In this document: in pieces, positions 10,001-16,726 of the stretch
How the letters are laid out: the number at the start of each line of letters is the position of its first letter
Numbering within the stretch: the first letter of the stretch is position 1
Assembly: GCA_964533865.1 (NCBI GenBank)
Contig: CAZHRC010000023.1
Location: 1 to 26,595 of the forward strand
Origin: CAZHRC01 sp964533865
GTDB lineage: Bacteria > Bacillota > Clostridia > Tissierellales > Peptoniphilaceae
Reading direction: 5' to 3'
DNA length: 26,595 nucleotides
The notes under the pieces: model-generated
The model's input: the letters and a program-made list of their open reading frames with translations, nothing else
The model's database searches: none
What the model was told of the DNA's origin: nothing
Translations under genes and position numbers: made by a program

Positions 10001-10813
10001 GCGTCCGACCTTCGCAAGGTCGTAGCGACGGTCGTCGAAAAACAAATTGTTGATCAACGGCTCCGCACTTTCTAAAGAAGCCGGGTCGCCCGGTTTTAAT
10101 TTTTTATAGATTTCGATCATCGCTTCTTCTTGATTTCTGGATATCTCCTTTTCAAGGGTAGCGCGAAGTTCCTTGGTATCGCCAAGGGCTTCAATGATCT
10201 CCTCGTCGCTATCGAATATGAGCGCACGAATTAAGGTGGTCGCAGGCAGTTTGCGGGTTCTGTCGATACGAACATTGACGATGTCATTGGCATCGCTGTC
10301 GTACTCCAACCATGCCCCTCTGTTGGGGATAACTGTCGACGAAAATAATTTATTACCAGATTTATCGATCTCTTCATTATAGTAGACGCCTGGACTGCGC
10401 ACCAACTGGCTGACGATGACGCGTTCCGCTCCGTTTATAATGAAAGTACCACTATCGGTCATCAGTGGAAAATCGCCCATGAACACTTCTTGTTCTTTGA
10501 CTTCCTCTGTCTCGCGATTGATCAAACGCACTTTAACCTTCAATTTACAAGAATAGTTGGCGTCTCTATCTTTGGCTTCTTGTTCCGAGTACTTTGGTCG
10601 CTCTTCAAAATAATGATCGACAAACTCCAAGATCAAACCACCGGTGTAATCTTGAATCGGCGAGATATCCTCAAAGACTTCCTTTAACCCCTCTTTGACA
10701 AACCACTGATAACTTTCCAACTGGATCTCTAGAAGGCTTGGAAGGTCGAGAGCCTCCGGTATTCTAGAATAACTGACGCGTTCCGTTTTGCCATACTTTG
10801 CAGTATGAATCAT
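7064..10813 (-). CDS. rpoB: DNA-directed RNA polymerase beta subunit
   Basis: A 1249-residue RpoB, counted from the ATG at 10813. The start is chosen because MIHTAKYGKTERVSYSR matches the family N-terminus and AAGGGGTGG lies just upstream. The open frame extends 13 codons further but those have no homology. The rifampicin pocket, encoded around 9290-9370, reads SSQLSQFMDQTNPMAE followed by LTHKRRLSALGPGG. Residues equivalent to E. coli D516, H526 and S531 are wild type. The C-terminus continues past the conserved part into an acidic, Glu-rich tail of about 75 residues, which is common in Gram-positive beta subunits. It is co-transcribed with rpoC from the promoter at 10991-11020. Confidence 0.98.
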   Translation of the reverse strand: MIHTAKYGKTERVSYSRIPEALDLPSLLEIQLESYQWFVKEGLKEVFEDISPIQDYTGGLILEFVDHYFEERPKYSEQEAKDRDANYSCKLKVKVRLINRETEEVKEQEVFMGDFPLMTDSGTFIINGAERVIVSQLVRSPGVYYNEEIDKSGNKLFSSTVIPNRGAWLEYDSDANDIVNVRIDRTRKLPATTLIRALIFDSDEEIIEALGDTKELRATLEKEISRNQEEAMIEIYKKLKPGDPASLESAEPLINNLFFDDRRYDLAKVGRYKFNKKLALKERIAGFISAEDVADPETGELFVARGELITKEIASAIENSGINAVVIRTEEEDVRVVGNHFVELSSFGLDLDLSKIGLSEKVYYPVMKEILDAYESDTDRLRMIAEHKKELSPRHITYADILATLSYELNLFYGVGNIDDIDHLGNRRVRAVGELLQNQFRIGLSRMERVVRERMSTQDPDLATPQALINIRPVVASIKEFFGSSQLSQFMDQTNPMAELTHKRRLSALGPGGLSRDRAGAEVRDVHDSHYGRICPIETPEGPNIGLITSLTTYGHIDEYGFIETPYRRVDKETGCVTSDIVYLTADEEDQFIIAQANEPLDEEGRFIHERVSGRGYFAENDIYHRETIDFMDVSPQQIVSVGTAMIPFLENDDATRALMGSNMQRQAVPLLKTEAPIIGTGVEYRAAKDSGVVIVAKNSGTVTKVGDTTIQVTRDSDGRIDQYYLSKFKRANQGTTINQRPIVVVGDYVNRGDTICDGPSTDMGEIALGKNILVAFMTWEGYNYEDAMLLNEKLVIDDVLTSVHIEEHECEARETKLGPEDITRDIPNVGDDMRKDLDDDGVIRIGAEVNAGDILVGKVTPKGETELSPEERLLRAIFGEKAREVRDTSLRVPHGETGIVIDVKTYTRENGDELQPGVNKIIRVYVATKRKISVGDKMCGRHGNKGVVSRIMPEEDMPYLPDGTPVQIVLNPLGVPSRMNLGQVLEVHLGLAAKKLGWKVATPVFDGASDMDIINALEQAGYPGSGKIRLRDGRTGEAFDNPVTVGYMYMLKLHHLVDEKIHARSIGPYSLVTQQPLGGKAQFGGQRFGEMEVWALEAYGAAHTLQEMLTVKSDDIVGRVKTYESIVKGENIPEPGIPESFKVLVKELQSLALDIKLLDENGSEIVLKDDTDESTDYGQIERQEAYKEKQRKKEEERNEEAALSEETEIDSEEGEETEAVEAFNSDMEIINDVEDSFDSGYSIVDQED

Positions 10814-10863
10814 AGTTGTTCCACCCCTTACACATGGTCGCCCTCGCTTCACGAATCTTTCCC

Positions 10864-10892
10864 TTTAATTCGATCAATAAATATGCTACAAT
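10864..10892 (+). promoter_or_regulatory. Possible plus-strand (antisense) promoter upstream of rpoB
   Basis: An extended -10 element, TGC followed by TACAAT (10887-10892), lies on the strand opposite to rpoB. A poor -35 (TTTAAT, 10864-10869) sits at 17-base spacing. It faces the plus-strand terminator at 11046-11080, so a short RNA of about 180 bases starting near 10899 is conceivable. This is a weak prediction. Confidence 0.3.
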
Positions 10893-10990
10893 AGCTTTGA
10901 CGAGGTATTGGTAATAACCGTTCAAAAAGTTAAGGACTAAACTGTTTTTTAGTGATAATCATCCAGTCTAGCCTATTGTTGCAATTTTAT

Positions 10991-11020
10991 ATTCTATCAC
11001 AAACCCTCTCGGTCTGTCAA
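10991..11020 (-). promoter_or_regulatory. Promoter of rpoBC
   Basis: On the reverse strand, TTGACA (11020-11015), an 18-base spacer and TAGAAT (10996-10991) with an upstream TGA extension form a strong promoter. It leaves an rpoB leader of about 170 bases with no recognised riboregulator. Confidence 0.8.
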
Positions 11021-11045
11021 CGCCAATAAAAGAGATTTACTTGCC

Positions 11046-11080
11046 CACAGTCGCTGTTAAGCGGCTGTGTGTTTTTTTTT
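11046..11080 (+). terminator. Plus-strand intrinsic terminator with no obvious gene
   Basis: A 10-bp stem (11046-11055 with 11060-11069, one T-G pair, loop GTTA) is followed by TG and nine T on the plus strand. All neighbouring genes are on the minus strand, where no T-run follows the hairpin. It either ends an antisense/small RNA from the rpoB leader or blocks antisense transcription into rplL. Confidence 0.6.
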
Positions 11081-11082
11081 GC

Positions 11083-11116
11083 AAAAAAAGGCCTCCCATC
11101 CACATGGACGAGAGGC
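11083..11116 (-). terminator. Terminator of rplJL
   Basis: On the reverse strand a GCCTC/GAGGC hairpin (11116-11091) is followed by C and seven T (complement of 11089-11083). It is placed 20 bases after the rplL stop, so it should end or attenuate the rplJL transcript before the rpoB promoter. Confidence 0.75.
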
Positions 11117-11135
11117 TTTTTGAGTTGGTGTGAAA

Positions 11136-11522
11136 TTAGACTAATTCGACTTCAGCGCCAACTTCTTCTAATTTAGCTTTAAGAGCTTCTGCTTCTTCAG
11201 CAGGAACATTTTCTTTAACAGCTTTAGGAGCGCCGTCAACAAGTGCTTTTGCATCTTTCAAGCCAAGGCCGGTAACTTCTTTAACGACTTTGATTACTTG
11301 GATTTTTTCTGCGCCAGCTGATTTCAACATAACGTTGAATTCAGATTTTTCTTCAGCTGCAGGAGCTGCATCGCCACCTGCTGCAGGAGCAGCTGCAACT
11401 GCTACTGGAGCTTGTGCAGATACGCCAAACTCTTCTTCAAGAGCTTTTACCAATTCAGATAGTTCTAATACGGTCATTCCTTTTACTTCTTCAATCAATT
11501 GTGTTACTTTTTCGCTAGCCAT
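11136..11522 (-). CDS. rplL: 50S ribosomal protein L7/L12
   Basis: A 128-residue L7/L12, the stalk protein that recruits translational GTPases. The N-terminal dimerisation segment (EKVTQLIEEVKGMTVLELSELVKALEEEFGV in the family alignment) is followed by an Ala/Pro-rich hinge (about residues 36-56). The globular C-terminal domain follows, with EKIQVIKVVKEVTGLGLKDAK and ending EVELV. GGAGG lies about 10 bases before the ATG at 11522. It follows rplJ by 43 bases and shares its promoter and L10 leader. A terminator lies directly downstream. Confidence 0.97.
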   Translation of the reverse strand: MASEKVTQLIEEVKGMTVLELSELVKALEEEFGVSAQAPVAVAAAPAAGGDAAPAAEEKSEFNVMLKSAGAEKIQVIKVVKEVTGLGLKDAKALVDGAPKAVKENVPAEEAEALKAKLEEVGAEVELV

Positions 11523-11565
11523 GTTTATGATACCTCCGAGTATTTTTTAGTTTATGCTGCTTTTT

Positions 11566-12105
11566 CTACGCTGCTTCTTCTTGCTCTTTTTTCTCTTTTA
11601 CGGCGTTCAATGCGTAAACCGCCTTGCGGATCGTACCTTGCAATACGTTCGCAAGTCCTGCGATTGGCGCGTTCAAAGTACCCAGTACTTGAGCGACCAA
11701 CACTTCCTTCGATGGTAGGCTTGCCAAAGCTTTGACGCCTGCTGCATCGATGACAGATCCGTCTACGACACCTGCTTTGATGACGAGTTCTTCGTGGGTT
11801 TTCGCAAATTCATTGGCGATCTTTGCACCGCTAACCGCATCTTCCATGCTGAAAGCCACTGCATTAGGACCGGTCAAGTATTCGTTGAACCCTTCTAGAC
11901 CCGCTTCTTCAAAAGCCAGTTTCATCATCGTGTTTTTGTAGACTTTGTAGTGAACATTGCCTTCACGGAATTTGGAACGCAATTCAGTTAACTCTTCTAC
12001 ATTTAGACCGCGGTACTCAACAAGCACGATAGATTGCGCGCTGTCGATGTGGCCACGAATCTCGTCGATGACGTCACGTTTCTGTTTCAAAATGTAATCT
12101 TTCAT
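11566..12105 (-). CDS. rplJ: 50S ribosomal protein L10
   Basis: L10 anchors the L7/L12 dimers to the ribosome. In many bacteria the L10(L12)4 complex represses its own mRNA. The 179-residue protein opens MKDYILKQKRDVIDEI and has the conserved LVEYRGLNVEELTELR segment and the GPNAVAF motif. The C-terminal helix that binds L7/L12 is rich in Lys and Glu. GGAGGTG precedes the ATG at 12105. Upstream is a canonical L10 leader with attenuator and a dedicated promoter, so autoregulation is strongly suggested. Confidence 0.97.
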   Translation of the reverse strand: MKDYILKQKRDVIDEIRGHIDSAQSIVLVEYRGLNVEELTELRSKFREGNVHYKVYKNTMMKLAFEEAGLEGFNEYLTGPNAVAFSMEDAVSGAKIANEFAKTHEELVIKAGVVDGSVIDAAGVKALASLPSKEVLVAQVLGTLNAPIAGLANVLQGTIRKAVYALNAVKEKKEQEEAA

Positions 12106-12121
12106 ATTTCACCTCCACACT

Positions 12122-12236
12122 AAGGCTACGTTATTAGAAAAAAACCTCCACGAAGACGTGGAGGGATGTTTGCACATTTCCACCTCTGCAGGATGATTAA
12201 GCACAATGCCCCTGCGGTCTTCGGTAGCCTATGAAA
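12122..12236 (-). ncRNA. Ribosomal protein L10 leader (L10_leader) with attenuator
   Basis: The reverse strand carries the hallmark L10-leader segments: GGCTACCGAAGACCGCAGG (around 12229-12211) and CCTGCAGAGGTGG (around 12193-12181). A perfect 8-bp hairpin CCTCCACG/CGTGGAGG (12164-12145) follows, and then seven T. The element lies between the rplJ promoter and the rplJ start codon. In the family, L10(L12)4 binds the kink-turn region and reduces rplJL expression. The hairpin plus T-run shows the attenuation form. Confidence 0.92.
12138..12164 (-). terminator. Attenuator hairpin in the L10 leader
   Basis: Eight perfect base pairs, loop of four, then TTTTTTT on the reverse strand, about 35 bases before the rplJ start. 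It can act as the terminator that L10 binding favours. Confidence 0.85.
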
Positions 12237-12248
12237 TTTAACTTTTAA

Positions 12249-12276
12249 AGTATATCACACCCGCGGCGGATGTCAA
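12249..12276 (-). promoter_or_regulatory. Promoter of rplJL
   Basis: On the reverse strand, TTGACA (12276-12271), a 16-base spacer and TATACT (12254-12249) with a TGA extended -10 lie immediately after the rplA stop codon. Confidence 0.8.
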
Positions 12277-12279
12277 GGG

Positions 12280-12990
12280 TTAAACGGTCACCGCGTCGGA
12301 TAATTTTTGTGGATTGAGTTTGATACCAGGGCCCATCGTAGATGCGATGGTGACCGAGCGTAAATAGCGTCCTTTTGCAGCAGCCGGTTTTGCTTTGATT
12401 ACAGCAACCATAACCGCTTTCAAGTTTTCGGTGAGTTTGTCCGTTCCAAAGGAAACTTTGCCCACTGGAACGTGAACCAAGTTCGCTTTGTCCGTACGGT
12501 ATTCAACCTTACCTGCTTTGACTTCTGCAACCGCAGCAGCCACATCAAAGGTAACCGTTCCGGATTTTGGGTTTGGCATCAAGCCCTTAGGACCTAATAC
12601 GCGACCGATTTTACCAACCGAACCCATCATATCTGGTGTCGCAATGGCTACGTCGAAATCCAACCAACCTTCTTGTTGAACGCGTTGGATCAACTCGTCG
12701 CCGCCTGCAAAGTCAGCGCCTGCATCCAATGCTTCTTGGACTTTTTCGCCTTTAGCGAATACGCAAACCGTAAGGGTACGACCTGTTCCGTTTGGAAGCA
12801 CGACAGTACCGCGGACTTGTTGGTCCGCGTGACGGGAGTCAACCCCTAAACGGATGTGAAGTTCGACGGTTTCGTCAAATTTCGCTTTCGCCGTCTTTTG
12901 AACCAATTCAATCGCTTCGCCTAATTCATATAATTCTTGCTTATCGTACAGCTTAACGCTGTCCTTGTAATTTTTACCTCTAAATGCCAT
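12280..12990 (-). CDS. rplA: 50S ribosomal protein L1
   Basis: L1 forms the mobile L1 stalk that handles E-site tRNA, and in many bacteria it represses the L11 operon mRNA. The 236-residue protein has the conserved RLGVDSRHADQQVRGTVVLPNGTG block and the VLGPKGLMPNPKSGTV block, which contribute to rRNA binding, and ends with the usual GPGIKL(N/D) motif. AGGAGG precedes the ATG at 12990. It follows rplK by 40 bases, and the gap contains a hairpin resembling the 23S rRNA L1 site (13004-13031), right next to the rplA ribosome binding site. Confidence 0.97.
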   Translation of the reverse strand: MAFRGKNYKDSVKLYDKQELYELGEAIELVQKTAKAKFDETVELHIRLGVDSRHADQQVRGTVVLPNGTGRTLTVCVFAKGEKVQEALDAGADFAGGDELIQRVQQEGWLDFDVAIATPDMMGSVGKIGRVLGPKGLMPNPKSGTVTFDVAAAVAEVKAGKVEYRTDKANLVHVPVGKVSFGTDKLTENLKAVMVAVIKAKPAAAKGRYLRSVTIASTMGPGIKLNPQKLSDAVTV

Positions 12991-13003
12991 AATTGTCCTC
13001 CTT

Positions 13004-13031
13004 GTGGTATTGACGGAAGTTTTCCTCCCAC
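13004..13031 (-). promoter_or_regulatory. L1-binding-site mimic before rplA
   Basis: The reverse strand reads GUGGGAGG, then AAAACUU, then CCGUCAAUACCAC, closing a GUGG/CCAC and GGA(A)G/CUUCC-type stem. From memory, the 23S rRNA L1 stalk (helix 76-77) has GGUGGGAGGC on one side and GAAAUACCACC on the other. The likeness, and the position directly before the rplA AGGAGG, suggest autogenous repression by L1. Confidence 0.65.
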
Positions 13032-13456
13032 TAACCTTCTACGGTTACTCCCATGCTGCGCGCAGTTCCTCTGATCATGCTCATTGCCGCTTCGACATTC
13101 GCTGCGTTCAAGTCTTGCATTTTCAACTCAGCGATTTCCTTCACTTGTGCTTCAGTGATCTTAGCCACCTTAGTTTTGTTTGGCACGCCAGACGCTTTGT
13201 CGATGCCAGCTGCTTTTTTGATGAGCACTGGAGCCGGTGGCGTCTTTGTGATGAAGGAGAATGAACGGTCAGAATAAACCGTTAAAACAACTGGGATAAT
13301 AAGACCTTGTTGGTCTTGTGTTTTTGCGTTGAACTCTTTTGTAAACTGCATGATATTGACGCCGTGAGGCCCCAATGCGGTTCCGACCGGTGGTGCCGGC
13401 GTCGCCTTTCCTGCAGGAATTTGTAATTTGACAAGTGCCAATACTTTTTTAGCCAT
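13031..13456 (-). CDS. rplK: 50S ribosomal protein L11
   Basis: L11 binds the GTPase-associated centre of 23S rRNA and is needed for RelA activation and for thiopeptide sensitivity. The 141-residue protein has the N-terminal proline-rich segment (QIPAGKATPAPPVGTALGPHG) and the C-terminal RNA-binding domain ending RSMGVTVEG. AGGAGG precedes the ATG at 13456. It lies between nusG and rplA, and hairpins of the same design flank it on both sides. Confidence 0.97.
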   Translation of the reverse strand: MAKKVLALVKLQIPAGKATPAPPVGTALGPHGVNIMQFTKEFNAKTQDQQGLIIPVVLTVYSDRSFSFITKTPPAPVLIKKAAGIDKASGVPNKTKVAKITEAQVKEIAELKMQDLNAANVEAAMSMIRGTARSMGVTVEG

Positions 13457-13476
13457 GTGTAATGATCCTCCTAAAT

Positions 13477-13503
13477 GTGGTTTGGCGGGTATTCCCCTCC
13501 CAC
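13477..13503 (-). promoter_or_regulatory. L1-binding-site mimic before rplK
   Basis: The reverse strand reads GUGGGAGGGG, AAUA, CCCGCCAAACCAC, with GUGG pairing CCAC and GGG pairing CCC. It has the same layout as the element before rplA (GUGGGAGG ... CCG(U/C)CAA ... ACCAC) and again lies just before an AGGAGG. It probably acts as the operon-level L1 repression site. Confidence 0.65.
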
Positions 13504-13544
13504 TTCGATCTATATCGGGTTGTAACCAACTCTATTATTCGAAA

Positions 13545-14096
13545 TTAGACTTTTTCCACGTTTTCAAAATCCAATTCGACCACAGTATCGCGGCCAAACA
13601 TGGATACATACGCCTTGATCTTTCTCTTCTCTTGATCAATCGACTCAACAATCCCGTCGAAGGATTCAAAAGCGCCAGAAATAATGCGAACATTGTCCCC
13701 TACATTGACGTTCAACGTCTCGTAGGTCACTTCTGTCACGCCAAAGTTACGGACTTCCGCTTCAGTCAACGGCACCGGCTTCGATCCCGGGCCGACAAAA
13801 CCTGTCACCCCACGGGTATTTCTCACCAAGTACCAGGAAGTATCCGTAATAATCATTTTAATCAATACGTATCCGGGAAAGAGTTTACGGGTTTTTATCT
13901 TTTTAACGCCGCCTTTTAATTCTACGTACTCTTCCACAGGTACCGCCACCTCGAAAATATCATCGGTGAAGCCCCTGTTTTCTACTAGTTTTTCAATATT
14001 TGCTTTTACTTTGTTCTCGTGACCGGAATAGGTGTGGACGACGTACCATTTAGCGTCCTTTGCTCTTTCCTGGAGCAAGCTCGACTCTTCACTCAT
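13545..14096 (-). CDS. nusG: Transcription termination/antitermination factor NusG
   Basis: A 183-residue NusG with the NGN domain (KWYVVHTYSGHENKV near residue 16, LFPGYVLIKM, WYLVRNTRGVTGFVG). A C-terminal KOW domain follows (NVGDNVRIISGAFESFDGIV). NusG travels with RNA polymerase, controls pausing and couples transcription to Rho and the ribosome. It is preceded by secE at 20 bases, the normal bacterial pairing. The start ATG at 14096 has a GGGGGAG-type ribosome binding site (complement of 14102-14108). Confidence 0.97.
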   Translation of the reverse strand: MSEESSLLQERAKDAKWYVVHTYSGHENKVKANIEKLVENRGFTDDIFEVAVPVEEYVELKGGVKKIKTRKLFPGYVLIKMIITDTSWYLVRNTRGVTGFVGPGSKPVPLTEAEVRNFGVTEVTYETLNVNVGDNVRIISGAFESFDGIVESIDQEKRKIKAYVSMFGRDTVVELDFENVEKV

Positions 14097-14116
14097 AGTG
14101 CCGCTCCCCCTTTGAG

Positions 14117-14311
14117 TTATTTCAAAATCAATCCAAGGCCAGTGCGTAGAGCAGTATCTACCGACCAGACGATCAGCGAAACGACTAACGACATCGCAAC
14201 AACCACAGCAGTGTAGTTGATCAGCTTACTCTTTGAAGGCCAGTCGATCTTCTTGAACTCGCTGCGAACACCTTTAAAGTAACTGGACTTTTTCTTGGTC
14301 TTTTCAGACAT
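14117..14311 (-). CDS. secE: Preprotein translocase subunit SecE
   Basis: A short 64-residue SecE with one transmembrane helix (about residues 33-55) after a basic, amphipathic N-terminal part containing the conserved F(K)KIDWPS motif. This is the single-helix Gram-positive form. SecE clamps SecY in the translocon. It starts 15 bases after rpmG, with GGAGG before the ATG at 14311. Confidence 0.95.
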   Translation of the reverse strand: MSEKTKKKSSYFKGVRSEFKKIDWPSKSKLINYTAVVVAMSLVVSLIVWSVDTALRTGLGLILK

Positions 14312-14326
14312 TGCATTTCCTCCAAA

Positions 14327-14476
14327 TTATCTCGTTTCTTTGTGTAGTGTATGCTTTTGGCAGAATTTGCAGTACTTGTTGAATTCCAGCCTTTCGGTCG
14401 TCACTTTCTTGTTTTTCATCGTATCGTAGTTACGATTTTTGCACTCCGTGCAAGCCAGCTTAACCTTATCTCTCAT
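14327..14476 (-). CDS. rpmG: 50S ribosomal protein L33 (zinc-ribbon form)
   Basis: A 49-residue L33 starting MRDKVKLACTECKNRNY. It keeps both CxxC pairs (CTEC and CKFC), so it is the zinc-binding C+ type rather than the zinc-free paralogue. The start at 14476 is set by GGAGGTGG directly upstream. The open frame runs 25 codons further but without homology. It is the first gene of the rpmG-secE-nusG-rplK-rplA transcript, from the promoter at 14542-14570. Confidence 0.95.
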   Translation of the reverse strand: MRDKVKLACTECKNRNYDTMKNKKVTTERLEFNKYCKFCQKHTLHKETR

Positions 14477-14541
14477 ATTTCCACCTCCATCGTCGTATAT
14501 TCGCCAAATGAACGCAAAACCCCACCATTTGACATTCATAT

Positions 14542-14570
14542 AAATTATCACAGGATCGCCCTTTCGTCAA
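14542..14570 (-). promoter_or_regulatory. Promoter of rpmG-secE-nusG-rplKA
   Basis: On the reverse strand, TTGACG (14570-14565), a 17-base spacer and TAATTT (14547-14542) lie with an upstream TGTGA. This is the same extended -10 context as the other ribosomal promoters in the window. Confidence 0.65.
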
Positions 14571-14627
14571 TAGGGCAGTACCCCGTTTTTGATAAAAAAT
14601 TCTAAAAATATTAGGAACAACACTTAT

Positions 14628-14705
14628 TTAAAGGATTCTTATTTCATCCAAAAGCCACGCCACATCCCCCAAAGCAAGCGGCGATTGATGATCTGAGAAA
14701 TTCAC
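14628..14705 (-). other. Short open frame downstream of pglZ, possibly a gene remnant
   Basis: A 25-codon frame starts with GTG and encodes VNFSDHQSPLALGDVAWLLD followed by EIRIL and a stop. It directly follows the broken pglZ. It has no convincing ribosome binding site. A 10-bp direct repeat (CACATCCCCC at 14661-14670 and 14703-14712) covers part of it. It may be a leftover C-terminus or a chance frame; I do not recognise it. The rest of 14571-14716 holds nothing else I can identify. Confidence 0.2.
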
Positions 14706-14716
14706 ATCCCCCTTTG

Positions 14717-16726
14717 CTAAAACAACAGATCCATAATCACCTCGTGCTTAAGCGCTACCTCACCAGTCGCCTCATCTCGCACGACTAAAAAATACGCCTT
14801 GTTCAAGTCATAGGGCTGCATTTTAAAGGCAAAATCCAATTTAAACATGCGCTTTGCCGCCTCGGCCTCTCGGCTATCGACGGTGTGGAGCACGCTGTTG
14901 GATATGGTTTCCCCATCCTCCGATTCAAAACCAAAGCGATAGCGCACAGCTTTTACCGTGTCTATGACCGCTTCCGATTGGATAAAATCAAAGGTGGTGA
15001 CTTCGTGGGTGATCTTTTTGATCAAACTGACGAGGACAATAGACGCCGAGTGGGTCTCCACGTACCCTTTACCCAACCTCACATCGATCAGAGGAATCAA
15101 CATCTCCTGTGGCGATGCCCCGCCGTGAACGTAGTTGAGACCACCGCTGCCCGGGATTTTAAACACACTGGTGCTCATGGGAAAAGAGATCACCCTGTCG
15201 TCTCCCGTATCCAGCGATTCGCCCACCGCCAAGTGCCCAATCCCGTGATCGATGACGGGTTCATCGGCGACGACATATCGCCTCTTGACGATACTTGCCC
15301 CCTTTGCCACCCCATCGATCTTGCCGCTTTCATCTACCTTCTCTCGCTTGTAAATAAATCCATGATCTGCCGTCACCATCACATGGCTGACATTAGCACT
15401 GCTGCCCAATCGGTGAACCAAATCGGCGATTTCTGCTATGGCTTCTTCGCAAGCGACGAACACCTCGTCCTCAGCATTTTCCCCGCGAACGTCGATTTGA
15501 TCATGATAAACGTAAACCACGCGCTTTCCCGTAAAGACCTCACGCAATTCCTCTTTGGGCAGATTTTTAATGTGGTCAAATTGGACACAACGGCTATCGG
15601 GTACAGCGGCCTGCAAAATCTTCTCTCTGGATTTGAGATCCACCGCATACACCCCGTCCACCAATTCTTTACCCTCTTCGGACAGCGTCAACTTCTCATG
15701 AGGAAGCAACGCCGCCATACCCAGTCGGGTGTAAGAAGGCAGTACCCCGAGCTGTGCGGAAAACGTCGACTTGATCTTCGGATTGTCTTGGATCTTATCG
15801 AACAGCGCCTGGCCCACCTCGTAGCGCAGGGCATCGGAGATGATCACCACCGTATGCGCCTTTTCCGTACCGAGATAGCGTTCAAAGAAATGGCGTTGCA
15901 ATGGCAGGTGAATGGGCATATCTCTCGCCATAAGCCCCGCGCTCCACTTCGGCAACAATTGCTCCAAATAGCGGTGAGTGTATATCGCCTCCACCCGTTT
16001 TTGCAACGTCTCGTAAGGGCTAATGTCCACCAGGCGATCAAGTGCCGTGTAAAATAGCCGGTAGTGTTGATCCACTTTGTAATCCACCTTCAAGTAGCGG
16101 TCCACGATTTCCTCAAAAGCACTCGGGCAGTGGTAGTCCGCCACCGCGACCACTTCAAATCCGTATTTCAACACCGCGTACTCCTGAGCGTATCGGCGAC
16201 CAAAATGCATTTTCTCTCGCTTTTCGCAGAGAGCATCGATGCCGTAGCCCCCGAGCTGCGCTCCCGTATCCTCACGAAGCAATCGCTCGACGATCCAGTC
16301 GATAATCATGCGATCGGCAAATCCAAAGGCGTCCGAGTGGATCAGCACCTCTGCACCCCATTTTTCAAAGACGTTGTGTACCTGTAGCTCCTGTCCGATG
16401 CGGTCTGCCGTGCGATCATATCTCTCCTGATACAGGCGATGATTCATCACCTCGCCCATAAAAGCGACGACGCTACCGGATTTTTGTGAAAGATAGGTGC
16501 GCCACGGCGCAGGAAAATCCCTCTCGATTTGGTGTTTCCCATAGGTGACGAAAAGCGTCACCGTCAACCGTTCCAGTGTGGGCGTCTCGTCCATATACCC
16601 AAAGCGCTGTTGGCACAGCTGCCAAAACCCTCTGGTGAGGTCGTATTTTTCAAACTCCGCCAAGGTACGCTCCCCAAATCCTTCTACCTCTTCAAAGACC
16701 AGCCTGCGCACCACTTCTTCAAAAGA
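14717..16726 (-). pseudogene. pglZ: BREX phosphatase-like protein PglZ (type A), N-terminus deleted
   Basis: About 669 codons of a type 1 BREX PglZ remain, against roughly 830-870 in intact members (from memory). The sequence enters the family alignment abruptly at SFEEVVRRLVFEEVEGFGE, so about the first 180-200 residues are missing. The alkaline-phosphatase-superfamily core is intact: VVIISDALRYEVG, YHDQID, TADHGF and HGGASPQEM. In the family, PglZ is needed for BREX phage exclusion and host methylation. Upstream, the frame overlaps the brxB remnant out of frame, so the apparent ATG near 16837 is not a real PglZ start. A GTG just after the brxB stop could allow re-initiation, but this is speculative. 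No brxL follows. Confidence 0.85.

Noticed and set aside
14885..16057. Long plus-strand open frame (390 codons)
   Set aside because: It lies antisense to pglZ, has no ribosome binding site or family resemblance, and the minus-strand PglZ motifs explain the sequence.
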